DNA from: Saururus chinensis
Lineage: Eukaryota > Streptophyta > Magnoliopsida > Piperales > Saururaceae
Reading direction: 5' to 3'
DNA length: 64,000 nucleotides
NCBI GenBank assembly: GCA_035235625.1
Contig: CP141147.1
Coordinates: 15,427,001 to 15,491,000, forward strand
Shown here: in pieces, positions 46,701 to 58,534 of the stretch
Position numbering within the stretch: position 1 is the first letter of the stretch
Layout of the letters: each line of letters starts with the position of its first letter
Translations under genes and position numbers: made by a program
The notes under the pieces: model-generated
What the model saw: only the letters and a program-made list of their open reading frames with translations
What the model was told of the DNA's origin: nothing
Databases searched by the model: none

Positions 46701-48600
46701 TCTTCTTTTTCTTAGCTTTCCCAATCTAAATTAAATAACCATAAAACAACTTAAGGCTAATCATAAACTAGGAATAAATAAATGATAGTAATAAACATCT
46801 TAGAATTTCAAAAAATATTGAAATGTGCTCAAAAATTCCAAATTTGAATTTTAAATAAACCATAAAAACATTTGTGTCAAATTGACTCCAAATTTGAATT
46901 TAAGATAGATCTTAGTGACTAGAACAAACTTTATAACTAGACATGCTGTCAATTTTGATAAGAAATATCCAATTTTTGAAAATCCCCAATTTGAGCAAAA
47001 ACATTCAAACCACACTGATTTTTCTTGAAACCTTGAAATTTAAGAGACCAATTTGCTTGAAATTTTAGACAAAGATAGATCTACTTCTTTCTAAAATTTA
47101 AAACCACTCAAAATTAAATTTTTAGTTTTATAACTCACCTTGGCCAAAGTGAAAAGGTTGAATTTGATGAAGAAATCCAATTGATTTTCACCTAAAAATC
47201 ACTCAAATCGCCTCTAACCTCTCCCACAAATACTTTGGAGAAGTTTGGAGAGATAGAGTTGAAAAAGTGTTTTAAAATTTAAAACTGAGCTTTGACTTGA
47301 AAACCCAGACCAGTGATCGATTGCTAGGATCGATCGATATTTAAATAAATGCGATTTTCTATTTTTCATAATTAATATAATTTACAAAATTTTTAAAAAT
47401 TCCAATAAATTTCTATAAATATTTCAAGACACTTTCCAACAAAATAAAAAAAAATTGACACCCAGATTTCAAACTAAAAATCAAATAATAAAAATCAACA
47501 AAGAGCTTCTTTTGACAATTTTTTAATCAATTTTCCTTTAATCTAATTGCATACATTGATTATATTTATTAATACAATGCCTTACCCCACTAGTATACGA
47601 GTGTCAATTTTATTCTCTTCCTTTTGACACATTAATCCTCTTTTATTAACTTTTGAAAAAAAAACCATGAATGTAGTTAACTCTTGTCTCTTTTAATCTT
47701 GAACCTCGCAAGATCACTCTTAACCAAAGTGAGACAAATTTATTCAAAGCCTAGTAAAGACTAAGTTCACATTTTCAACCTTTTTTAGCTAGAATCTATG
47801 TACATTATTTTCCTAAAAATATATATAAAAAAATATAATCACTATGCTCAATGCATTTTTCTGAGTTATAATATTTTTTTTCAAATAATTTTTCTAGGGA
47901 TTGTCTTTTTATGAATCCTCTCTCTTGCATCACTCATTTTTTTACTTTTTTCATGAATTTTTTCTTGATGTCAAGTATATCAGAGTTTCACTCTAGCCTA
48001 GGACAGCCTAAATAGGTGTCATTCCCCATCATCTTTACAAGGATAATTCTATTAACTAAAGAGATAATTAAAAAATATAAGACTTACGTTAAAGTACATT
48101 ACATACAATTTTCTTTTCTTTTGAATTCTGAATATAAATCTAGCCAAATATCCTATAATATGTTCACCTAGACTCCACTAAAATTCAAATACATAAGTCA
48201 ACTTATATTTAAGAATTCTTTATTGATGTTCGTACATAAAAGTGACTTGAGTCTCAACATGATGTGTTCATGTTTTAAAAATTAGATAAGTGCAACATCA
48301 AGCAAAAGAAAATTAAATTAATCTTCACTTTCTTTAGCATATCCTTCTCTTTGTTAAAGTATGTTTGACGACTAATCATGCTGCTTTCCAACTTAAAAGA
48401 AAATTAATTTCAATATGTCTTAAAGCTTAACTTATCAAAAACCAAAACAAATCCAATTTCAAACTCATGCAAAAGCTACACTATTTTTTTTGTGTTTTTT
48501 ATCATATTCTATTTTTTCAATTCAAAACCTACGAATTATAGACATGTAAAAAAAAGTAAATGCGATAAAACTAAAAAAATGAATGTCCAAATGATAGAAG
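46701..48600 (-). mobile_element. Non-coding interior of copia copy 2
   Basis: AT-rich, no protease, integrase or RT remnants seen in any frame. One GATCGATTGCTAGGATCGAT block at about 47318-47340 echoes the LTR. May include the end of another LTR-like insertion. Confidence 0.45.
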
Positions 48601-50450
48601 GAATTAAACCTTGGACACAAATCTGAATATCTTACTTAGATATTTGAGATTCCTTAGCCTTTCCTAGCCATCCAATCATAAGGCAACCTAAGGTAGACTT
48701 CCTTACTCTTCCTAATTGATCTTTCAATGCTTGAATATCAATATTATTTACCCACACTATCTTTATCTTATTTTCATACACTTGGTGGGGTAACTTAGGG
48801 GTAATGTATTTTTTCTCATTCTTCTTTGGCCTAAGTTTGAAAGAGTAATTCATAGGATATTCTTTTCTAGTATGGGCCTCACTATGGAATGTCACACTCA
48901 CCCACGATACTAGAACCTATCCTTCCTCTTTTCCCACTTGACCTAGGTGGGTGGGGCACTATCTTAGGGTCTTTGACTACTCTTTTGCATTCACAAAGAT
49001 AGTTGGTTTGAACAATGCTAAGCATAGTTTCTAATTTCTTTTTCCCACTCTTGAATCCATCAATTTTCTCTTTAGTAGATGCAAGTTCTTTATTGAGAGC
49101 ACTAAACTTCTCTTTCTATCTTTTTAGGTCTTTTTAAAGGTCATGAACATCTCTTTTAAGTTTGTTATTAAACTCCACTAACCTATTTGTCTCTGGAGAA
49201 GAAAAAAATAGTTATACTCTTTCTTCTTCAACTCTCTCTCAAGGCTTTTGATTTTTTTAGTCAATACTAAGAATTGTTATAGGAATCCCTTAAACTCATC
49301 AGAATCAACCTAAGACTCTGAGTTCTCTTCAATAAAATTAGACTCATGAGAATCTTCTTCATAACTATTATCCTTCATACTTACATGGAAGGTTGTATAG
49401 TTGCATAGTTCTTATTCTTCAGAAGATCACTCATAAGAGTAAGTTGCTTGAAGTACCTTTCCTATTTTCTTATAATCAAACCCCTTTGATTTCATAGTCT
49501 TATTATAAGAAGAATTGTAAGAATTAATGTTAAGACAATCAGTAGCAAAATGACTTAATTTACCAAATTCAAACATTTTAAGTTCTTCTTGTCTTATTTA
49601 GTTTGCCTCTCCTATCTCCTTATTTTTCTCCAAAATATAATCCTTTATTGCCAAATCCAAAGTTCTAAGTTTACATGAATTTCTTGAAGTTCTTTACCAA
49701 TAAAAACATTGGTTCTTCATTATCTTCATATTCTTGCAAGGTGTTTAACACTATATTTTTCTTGGAAATTATCTTAGATGCTTTGAGGGCATTCTGTTTT
49801 TCCTTGGACTTTTTAAACAACTCTTTTTTGTTCTCATAGGACTCTTCTTGCATCCTAAAAGTTCTTAAGTTCCCAACCAACTCCTCAATGTATAAGGTGT
49901 CAATCTTCTTAGATTCATTAATGACAACTACCTTAATTTTATATTTAGAGGACGAGGACCTTAACAACTTTCTCATAACAAGATAATCAAGTATGGGCTA
50001 TCCTTGTTGATCACATGTGTTTACTATATCTAAAATTTTAGCGAAGTATTAAAAAATATTTCTTCCTCACTCATTATCATCTTCTAAGACTATTGAGTAA
50101 ATATTTGTAGCCTAGACACGTTTATAACCTCAGTTCCCTCATTATGTTTTACAAATTTTTCCTATGCAACCTTGGCAGATATACAATTAGAGATCAACTT
50201 ATATTGTGATTTTGCTACAACATTAAATAATGCACTAAGGACTTTATTGTTTTGATTTGCAAGTTTAGTCTCTTCTCATCCCATTTAATTTTATCTTTTA
50301 GAATAGAGTTCTCTTCCTCATATTTAGTCATTGGATGACTCTCGCCTTTAACAACAACTTTCCAGGCATTCCCAACAAGCGTTTGTATAAATACTCTCAT
50401 TCTATTTTTTCAATATGAGAAATTCTGGCCATTAAACAACTATTTATTAG
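48601..50450 (-). pseudogene. Ty1/copia gag relic, copy 2
   Basis: Same family and order as copy 1 (1852-3440): 50215-50400 (WKVVVKGESHPMTKYEEENS), 49671-49976 (INESKKIDTLYIEELVGNLR), a knuckle at about 49530-49570 that has lost both N-terminal cysteines (MFEFGKLSHFATDC), a coiled-coil stretch, and 48632-48901, whose Lys-rich tail contains VWVNN. Frames are interrupted. Upstream sequence to about 50775 is leader-like; the expected 5' LTR is missing. Confidence 0.75.
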
Positions 50451-51206
50451 ATTATCCAAGTCTCCATGTTCATTCATTGAGTTATTCAAACCAGCAATTG
50501 ATTTTAATCCAACATAAACAACCCAAGCACCACAATTTAAGCATTTAAATAAAGAAAAATTATAAGAGAAGTAACTAGCAATCTAAGGTACACAAATTAG
50601 TAAGTTTAATTAAGTATTTCTAAGAGAAAAATAAGTAAACTTTAAGCAAAATTCAGAATTCAAATATTACCACGAGAAATCTAGCACAAAGAATCAAACT
50701 ATAGAATATTAAGCAATATTATAAAGCACTAACATGCCAAATCAAATTAATATCATAGAGCAAAATCAATAGGCTCGTGTGTGGGTGTGGAACCATGCAT
50801 TGGGCACATATGCACCAAGCATGAGTGGGCAAACATAAGTAACATTACTCAAAAGACAATGACTTCTCTAATGATTTGATCCAACTCCGAGGACACTCCA
50901 CATCTTGATTCTTCTCGACTCTCAATTTCATAAACAGTTCATATCTTTTGGATGTTCAATTCATCCCCAATCAACATGACAAACATTAATAAAATTCAGA
51001 AAAAAGAAATACAGATCATGTAACAGAAAAAATATAAAAAATACAGATCTCTCAAATTTCTTATAGTTTAGTGCAACTCCCCAAATCCTTACCATAAACT
51101 CTTTTAAACGCCAACAATTTTAAGCCCACTCCACACCATAGAAGCCCATTTTAACGTACTTAAAATCGAATAGATCAAATGCACAAAGCGCACAGTTGAA
51201 ATCGCT
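50451..51206. other. Element leader, then 3' flank of the acidic-protein gene
   Basis: Copia leader sequence up to about 50775 is joined directly to sequence unrelated to an LTR, so the 5' end of the element is truncated. The part next to 51207 should hold the 3' UTR of the minus-strand gene. Confidence 0.4.
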
Positions 51207-53614
51207 TTACTGAATCACTGTTGTGCAACATATGCAACTACTGAAAATGGAAGATCTGCTTCTCTGCTTTTCTCTCACTTCTGCTGAAGTGGATATGGTC
51301 TTCTCGGCAGGTGATTTGCATGCCCCATTCACGTTTTCCTTGAGTAAATGGGTCTCTTGCTTTTCTACTACAATCTTATCACATGTTGTTTTCTCTGTAC
51401 TTTCGACATCCCCCAGCATCCTCCCTGAATCAATTCCTTTCAATCCAGAAGTTTCACATGTGCTTAGAACTTCTGTTTCTTCTGTAGGAATCTCCACATG
51501 TGCTTCTTCTGAATTTGACTCCTTTCCTTCACTAATCGCTGATTTAATCAGAATTTGAAATTCGGTTTGCTCTTGGTGTAATTTATTATACTCAAATTTC
51601 TCTACTGGCTGTTCAAGATTTTGGTACTGATCTTCAGAAAAATCCGGTTGCGCTTGTTTTTCATCCAATTCCGGTGGCGCAATGTGGCCATTTGGAGCTG
51701 AGTCCTTCTGAATATAATCGAATGCATTCTCACTATTGATGTTACTGTCTCCAATCGATTGAGAAGAGTAATTGCATGATTGTTTACTGTATCCAATCGA
51801 TTGAGAAGAGTAATTGCACGATTGTGCAGTTTTATCTTCTCTTTCAGGTTTATCAACCCTGTTCTGTTCCAACTGTGGGGACCCTTGGAGAGGACAAGAA
51901 CTTATTTGGACCGAATGCTTGTCTTGTTCATCTGAATCCAAACTAGAAGGATCAAGCAATTGTGAATGTTCTTGAAGATTGGTTTCTCTAAATATACCGG
52001 CGGATTTGTCAACAATATCTAGGTCTTCTTCCTGTCTAATGCTTATATCAGACTCTGCTTGTTCTTTAATTAATTCCTCTCCCACTATCTCATCTGATTC
52101 TACACAACAAAGAGAGGAGATATCTGATAATTTGTAATTATCCCCTAGTAAACCATTCAGATTTTCAGTCCTTTGCTCCTGTTCTGAGTATAAATCCAAA
52201 ATCATGGAAGAAGATGCATGAATTTCAATCATGTCAATCTCTTCCTCCAAGTCCTCTTGAATTGTACAAGGAACCTGACTTGGAAAGCTATCTTTTGATA
52301 TGACTTTGCAATCATTTGCAAGCTCTTCTTCTTCACTTTGAGGAGTTCTCAATTCTTCCTCCTTCCCCAGTTCATTCCTCTCTTTCACAGTATTAGCAGT
52401 TGAATCTTCAGCACTTAGATCAGACACATTGTTGGATTTGATTTTGTATTCATTCTCAACAATTTCTAGGGATGCCCTTTTGATTTCCATGTCTATGGCT
52501 TCAAGATAAAATAATTCAACTGAAGGACTTGATTCTAATTTATTGGGGCCATTATCCATTGAATCCAGCTTAAAGGCATCATGAATGTTCCCCACATCCT
52601 CTTCTGTGTTCATACCAATCGTGGGCATTGCAGTGACCAACTTTCCTTCTTCTGGCCGAGCTTCGGGTTCTTCTTTCAGCTCAAGCTGGTCATCTTTGCT
52701 CATAGCAGTGGCATCCCCTTGCTGAGTCTCTTCTTTGGCATCACAAAGCGTTAGAGTTTCCAGTTCACTTGACATAGTGACCATTTCATTGGATGTCTTA
52801 TAATCAGTGGTGAAATCACGGGGAACGGAGTCACCTACCGGCTCAGCCATTTCACTCTTCAAGTTTCCAGCATCTTTGGTACCATTGGAGTCAACTGTAT
52901 CAGTTTCTTCGTGCAATTCTATACTATTTTCCTCTTCAGCCGAAGAAATGGTTGTATTTTTTTCTTGCACATAGGTTTTTGATTCTTCTAACTCTAGTAA
53001 TACAGTTGAATAACTTGTCTCTTCATCTTTTCCTTCTGTTGAAAACTTAAAACAATTCAGAAAACTTGTATGCGCTTACTTGACATAAACGAGTTTTGTG
53101 GCTTAAAGTTAACAGAAACTCATTAGTTATTGACCATCTTCTTGAAAATCCATTCATAATCATACTTAAAAAACATTACGAACAAGTTAATAAAACATTG
53201 ACATTCTTTATGAACTTTTATTTAATAGCTGCTATTAATTCAAGATTAAGGATATTTACATTCATGCTGTTCTGAAAGATCATCCCAATGAACCAATTTT
53301 ATTTGATAAATAACTGACCTGAATCATATTTTTGTTTCCAAATCCGATGTTCGTTTTCTGACTCTTCTGTTCCATTTGAATTGATATCTAGCCTTGGCAC
53401 AACTATTGAATCCTCCTGTTGCACCACTTCTGCTTGGATTAAATCATTTGCATCTGATAATTTGTTCAAATCTTGAATCACATAACTATCAGCATGTGCA
53501 GTTTCATATTAATGAAATGTGAAAGCAAACAATATGGTCATAAGTTGGTGATTATGCAGCAAACATATCACAAATTTCTGTACCTTTCTGATCTGTGACG
53601 TTTGAATTTCCCAT
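51207..53614 (-). CDS. Acidic Glu/Ser-rich protein of unknown function
   Basis: Minus strand. The main exon runs 53035-51207 and joins exon 2 (about 53485-53319, donor CAG/GT) through a GT-AG intron in the right phase. Together about 660 residues, strongly acidic, with no known domain. The protein has a duplicated 14-residue unit (QSCNYSSQSIGYSK, QSCNYSSQSIGDSN) and ends RSRSSIFSSCICCTTVIQ, a basic then Cys-rich tail that could be palmitoylated. A possible first exon at 53614-53584 (MGNSNVTDQK, a Gly2 suited to myristoylation) is followed by a GTACAG donor, but the phase does not fit the only exon 2 acceptor (TAG at about 53486), so the start is unsettled. An alternative donor (GTTTGC near 53564) would fit. 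The long open frame without lesions suggests a live gene. Confidence 0.75.
51751..51834 (-). repeat. 42-bp tandem duplication within the acidic-protein gene
   Basis: CCAATCGATTGAGAAGAG begins at 51751 and again at 51793. It encodes the two 14-residue units. Confidence 0.9.
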
Positions 53615-53869
53615 CTCAATGCCCATATCACGACCAGTGGATGTAAGATGTTAACAGAGGAAGACAGAGTTGACGCATTTGTTCCTTGAAGGTTAAATGC
53701 TGATTGGAATTTGAGACTTCTTTGATCTTAAAATAATATTGAAGATGATCTGGAATTCTTACCGTGATGATTGTGGACACATTCGGTCTGCCCACAACGT
53801 GCGGAGAAAGCTGCAAGCTTTTGAAAGCTAGTGTGTGTGCGTAATTGGTGCACCTTCCCAATGCTTCAA

Positions 53870-56639
53870 GTGTAAGCCTTCACTAGATCCTTCATTTGAT
53901 TACTAATCTAAGTAGCGAAGAAATAGCAATTTTGAAAGAGATTTTTTAAGTGGTCCGTAGTCCATTAATGTGTTATTGCCCAATACAAAGTTTTTCTTAT
54001 GAATAAGGAATGATAATGGATCATATTTTCGTTTAATAAAGTACATTATTTGCATTATTCTTCTGTAGGCCCATTTAATTTAGTCTCGCTAGCCTGACGG
54101 ATCTCGATGACCAGTGCTAAGACCAAGATACATGGAACTTCTAATATGGTACATAGAGGCCAACATGGCCATATTAAAACCCCATGTAGCTTGGTCTTGG
54201 ACCCATCAGGAGAAACTTTTCGTTTGTCTTATACCTACTACTGCAAAGGAATCACATTCAAACATTGACCCGTTCATCATGGATTTAGAGAGGCATTTGT
54301 ATTTTTACAGACACAATGAGCATATTAAAACTATAATACAGTAGTAGCTATCTACAAGAGCATCTTGAATGAGTAGTTAAGTTAGCTTTGCTACAATACA
54401 GTAGACTAAATGAACTGGGTTACACCTAAACTGTGAGAATTCAGTATGTAAAATGTTTACAAAATTTGATGGATGATTAACCAAAAAATTCCCAAATTTA
54501 TAAAACTACGAAGGATGAGTAGTTTGTTGCTTGGTCGAACATTTTACGAATTAAGCCACCTAAGATGGTTTAAATGCCATATCATTTTGTTAAAGTAACA
54601 TTTAAATTGTCTAAAGGCATCTAGTTCATTCCAAGATTACATAGTTTAGATTGTCTAAAGACATTTAGTTAAATTGTTTGCATTCAGTTTTGAAAACCTT
54701 CAAAGTGTCCATTATTACAAATAATGATTAAATTCTTAGTTTTTTTCCTATTCAAACAACAACAACAAGGACGAGGAGAAAAGTCAGGTAGGCAGAGAGG
54801 GTTTGGGAGAGAGGAGAGGTGAAAGATTCATTATTCTTGTACCACCAAAAAACCAAGATTCATCTAATCCATGGAGTCCTCCACTGAGTGCATCCACTTA
54901 TATTGAGGGGTATTTTAATCCTAAAGAATATCTTAAGTGCCTTTGTAGGGGTTTTAAATTATTTACTGTAACTTTAAAAGATTAAGCAGCTTTGTGTACT
55001 TAATCTGTTATTTTTGGAAGATTTGGTGACTTTACGTAACTAATGGGTTAATCACCCAAATTTTTAAATGGACAAAACGATAAACAGTTTATATAATATA
55101 ATATTCATTCGTTTTTCATAATCACGACATGGATCATTATCATTGACATGCTCGGGTCGATGTTCATGGCAAGGACCATGCCTAGAGATATGAGAACTTT
55201 GCTGTCTATGCAAGGGGTGAGGTGGGAGAGAAAAACATAAGGACCACATAAATAAAAAACTTATACTCCCTCTATCTTGGAAAGAGTGTTTGCATTGTAA
55301 AATAAGTAAAATTTATATAAAAGTGGGGCTTATAACTAAAACATTGCAATAAGGTTCATGTTTTATTTCTCAAAAATCTGTTTATTAAGAATAATCTCTA
55401 TTGTACAAAGTGGGCAAATCAGACATTCTTTATGGGAACAGGTTTTTCCAAATCCAAACACTCTTTATGAAAAGGAAGGAAGGTTCTCATTTGATGAAAA
55501 TTTATTCAGTGCCCCCAGCACCACATCATCATGGAGACATGCTGCTCCAGGTAAATAACGCACCAACACCTATTGATCACTTAGGAATGTGATAAACGTA
55601 ATGTACCTAACATTTGAATTGTGTAAGTACCACAGGTACACTTGGTGGAGTGCCATTGGTCTTGATGTGTTGCTCTAGAAGCCGTCGTGAATAATTTCTC
55701 TATTTAATGAAACTCACACAAGTGGTCATCTGTAAAGTGATGAAAAGAATACAAGAAGCATAAAAAAATTTGCAATGAAAGGCAGTGACGTTGGTGATAT
55801 AATTGAGTTGAGTAGGAAATTAAAGATGGATTTTGCTTCGACAAGCCCAACTCATTGTTAGTGACTTTACATTCCAAGTTCCAACTTCAATACAGAATAT
55901 GGAGCTCTAGCCATCTTTCTAAGGTTTCTTGCTTACAAAGCCATTCCAGATGCATTAGGGTGGCCACGATCATGAGTGTCTTAATGCTAGACACATCATT
56001 TCCTATTTAATTATACTGGTGCTCTCAGCTTTTCAACCTCTGCAAAAAATTGTAAGTGGCCTTTTAGAGTATGATAGTGCTCATCCGTCATCCCAACTTT
56101 GTTTGGGTGGAAATGATTTCCTCACTTTGGATATCTTTAGACGCTGCCTTTTTTTGTTGCAACTATAATTCAATTAGCGAATGATTTGTCCCCGAGTCTT
56201 TTCCATATTACCTTCCCTAAGATTGAAATATTTTATGTTCTCCAGTTTTTAACACTAAATCCCGCATGACCTGCTTTAGAACAAAATAGACCTTAGGTCC
56301 ACATCTTTCCCCATTAATAAACAGGGGGGGGTAGAGAGGGTTGATCGGTGGTGAGAGGTGCAATTCACCGGTGGTAGATGACTGGAGGTAGAAAAACACT
56401 CTTTTCTTTATTATTGCCCACTATGAAAGCTTTTTCCGTTTGAAAAACGTATATTTCACCCAAGCTGATGACTTATTAACCTTTATAATAGATAAAATTA
56501 TTATTTGCATACATTACAACAAAGAGATAGTAAATGATGATGAGTATGTTGGTGGAAAGGTGTGGCCGATGAATATTGATCCTTGGGTGAGGTTTGGCGA
56601 GCTGCTGGTACATGTAAAAGAGATACTTATCGATCGCCC
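53870..56639. other. Unassigned intergenic sequence
   Basis: Holds the likely promoter of the minus-strand gene at its left end. At 55263, TACTCCCTCTATCTTGGAAAG resembles a Stowaway-type terminus, but no partner end is convincing. Short ORFs (for example 54114-54344, 55358-55558 and 56440-56643) match nothing known. Confidence 0.35.
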
Positions 56640-58190
56640 TTAATGATTTCCCTGGCATGAAAAAATATGGTCAAAGATACTCAAACACCTCTCATGGTTC
56701 ATTCTATTTTTTCTATTTTTTTTTGAATACTTATAGCCTCTTGCACCGGACCCGGTGCAATGTTCCTCTTTTTTTATACATAAAAAGAAACCCAGGCCGG
56801 GTCTTAAACCAAGTGGTTTAGGTCGGGTGACTTGAACCCCTTGAGATGACCCCCCTTCCCCACGTCTATCCAAAGGTGAAAATGCCTTTGGCGGTGCCAC
56901 CCCTGGCTGCCACAGCGGGGAGACGGCCAAGGTCGACCGGATTGCCATCACATGGCGATTCCGAACACCCTAGCCTGACCGTCGCCCAGTGGCCGGTTGG
57001 GGCGACAAAGCGCCTTTTTTTTTTCTTCTGTTTCTCTCATATAGTTCTATGGGCAAAGCCCCTCTGGCTCCGCCTCCACTTGCCAGAATGGATCAATGGC
57101 AGTAGCGGCAGCCTACACCCCCAGGTTCTCCTTCAAGGCTTTGTGGAGAATTGCTGGAAAATGAGGGATGGGAGGGCAGCTTCGGTCCTAACTGCCGGCG
57201 AGGGCTCCACCTCAAGCCGATGGACTGATAGAGGCCGCAATGCTTTGAGCTTTGCTCCTCTACCGGAATGGGATCTCATCCGCCAGAGGTTCCCAACCTA
57301 GCACATGCTGGTCAGAGTGCCGGGATGAGTCCACGGCGGCCTTCCACAGGTGTATGCTGCTGTCCACAACGGTGAACAAAAGGGGGAAAGTATTTAGCAA
57401 CTGGCTGGATCTGGGCATGGCCAGAAGACCGTGTCCGGTGCCGAAGAAGACGATTTATATAAAGGAAGAAATGTGGAAAAAGGGGAATAGGAAACATATC
57501 TCCCTTCTCGCTGATCGACTTATGCTCATAGCCGCAACCCACCGATGGTGAAGGGTGGCCCACCAACAGCCGACACTGTTCACCACTTCTCTATGACGTT
57601 ATCAGATTAATCATCAGTTGTATTTAATACCAAACCCCAATTAATTTAAACAATATTAATGCATATTAATTTTTAAAGAAAAATTATGTTTAATTGGCTA
57701 TCCTACCTCATTCAACATCGGTCTTCATGCTTACTCATCCTCCTCATCTTCGTCATTGACAAACTTGCCAGAACTCCTTCGGCAGCTCTTTCTTCTTCTC
57801 CTCTGGGCCAAAAACTGTCCTCTCCCTTAGAAGCCCTAATTACCCTTCTTTTATAGGCATGAGGATTAGGGTTCCTAATCCCTTTAAATGTTGGGCCAAA
57901 CCTCCCCACTTAAGTAACCTAAGTGGGCTTCTAAAAATTAATTTTGTCACTTTAACTAATCGGGTCTGTATAGTGACTTAAACGGACAATTTGCACATCC
58001 AATTCGGGTAAACGGGCCCTGCACATTATGTTCAATTTCGAACAGTTGTAACTCCCTAATCGAAACTCCAATTCTCACGTTTTTGGTGGCGTTCCGAAGC
58101 TCTTTTTGTCTACTTTCCATCCATATAGGTTTCAGGTACTAATACTAACCATTGGTTAAGTTATTTTAATGAGAACGTCAAGGCGTCAAA
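56640..58190 (-). mobile_element. LTR-like block related to 7.96-8.23 kb
   Basis: The reverse complement of about 57.83-58.11 kb aligns with 7960-8228 (GAAAGTAGACAAAAAGAGCT versus GAAGTAGACAGAAAGAGCTT, and onward to CCTAATCCTCATGCCTATAAA). The TATA and purine-rich leader at about 57860-57790 are in the matching place. Downstream (minus) GC-rich sequence to about 56.8 kb has no recognisable protein. Ends not determined. Confidence 0.5.
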
Positions 58191-58205
58191 TACTCTAATT
58201 TCCAC

Positions 58206-58490
58206 GTGGTCAACTTCGGGAATTTAGAAAATTTCCAGATGTTACAAAGTGAGTACACGGTTCCAATGCTTATTGCATTTCAAGAGGGTATAGATAGCCT
58301 TGCAATAAAGGAAAAATTTATATATCGGGTTGTATATGAGAACAAGAATACATATGCGGTGAAGTGCTCCATCCAGGCTTGCAAGTGGTACATAAAGGCA
58401 TCTAACATAGGAGAAGATGTCACCATATGACAAGGTCTGTGACATGTAAAGGAAGTCAATTGACCACCCTTTTGCATCTAACCTTTCAAT
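58206..58490 (+). pseudogene. mudrA DNA-binding-domain fragment
   Basis: Plus frame: SLAIKEKFIYRVVYENKNTY, AVKCSIQACKWYIKASNIG, corresponding to the MuDR N-terminal DNA-binding domain (compare YKVVRTNSSEYTVKC...CPWRVHGS in the intact MULE of this window). Ends in a stop at 58428-58430. No other MULE part is nearby. Confidence 0.75.
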
Positions 58491-58534
58491 TGTGATAGTG
58501 TTATTGTCTCTTTAAAGATTCCATATGCATTACA

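Noticed and set aside
55263..55480. A second-type Stowaway MITE suggested by TACTCCCTCTATCTTGG
   Set aside because: The proposed right end near 55480 pairs only weakly and the TA flank could not be confirmed.
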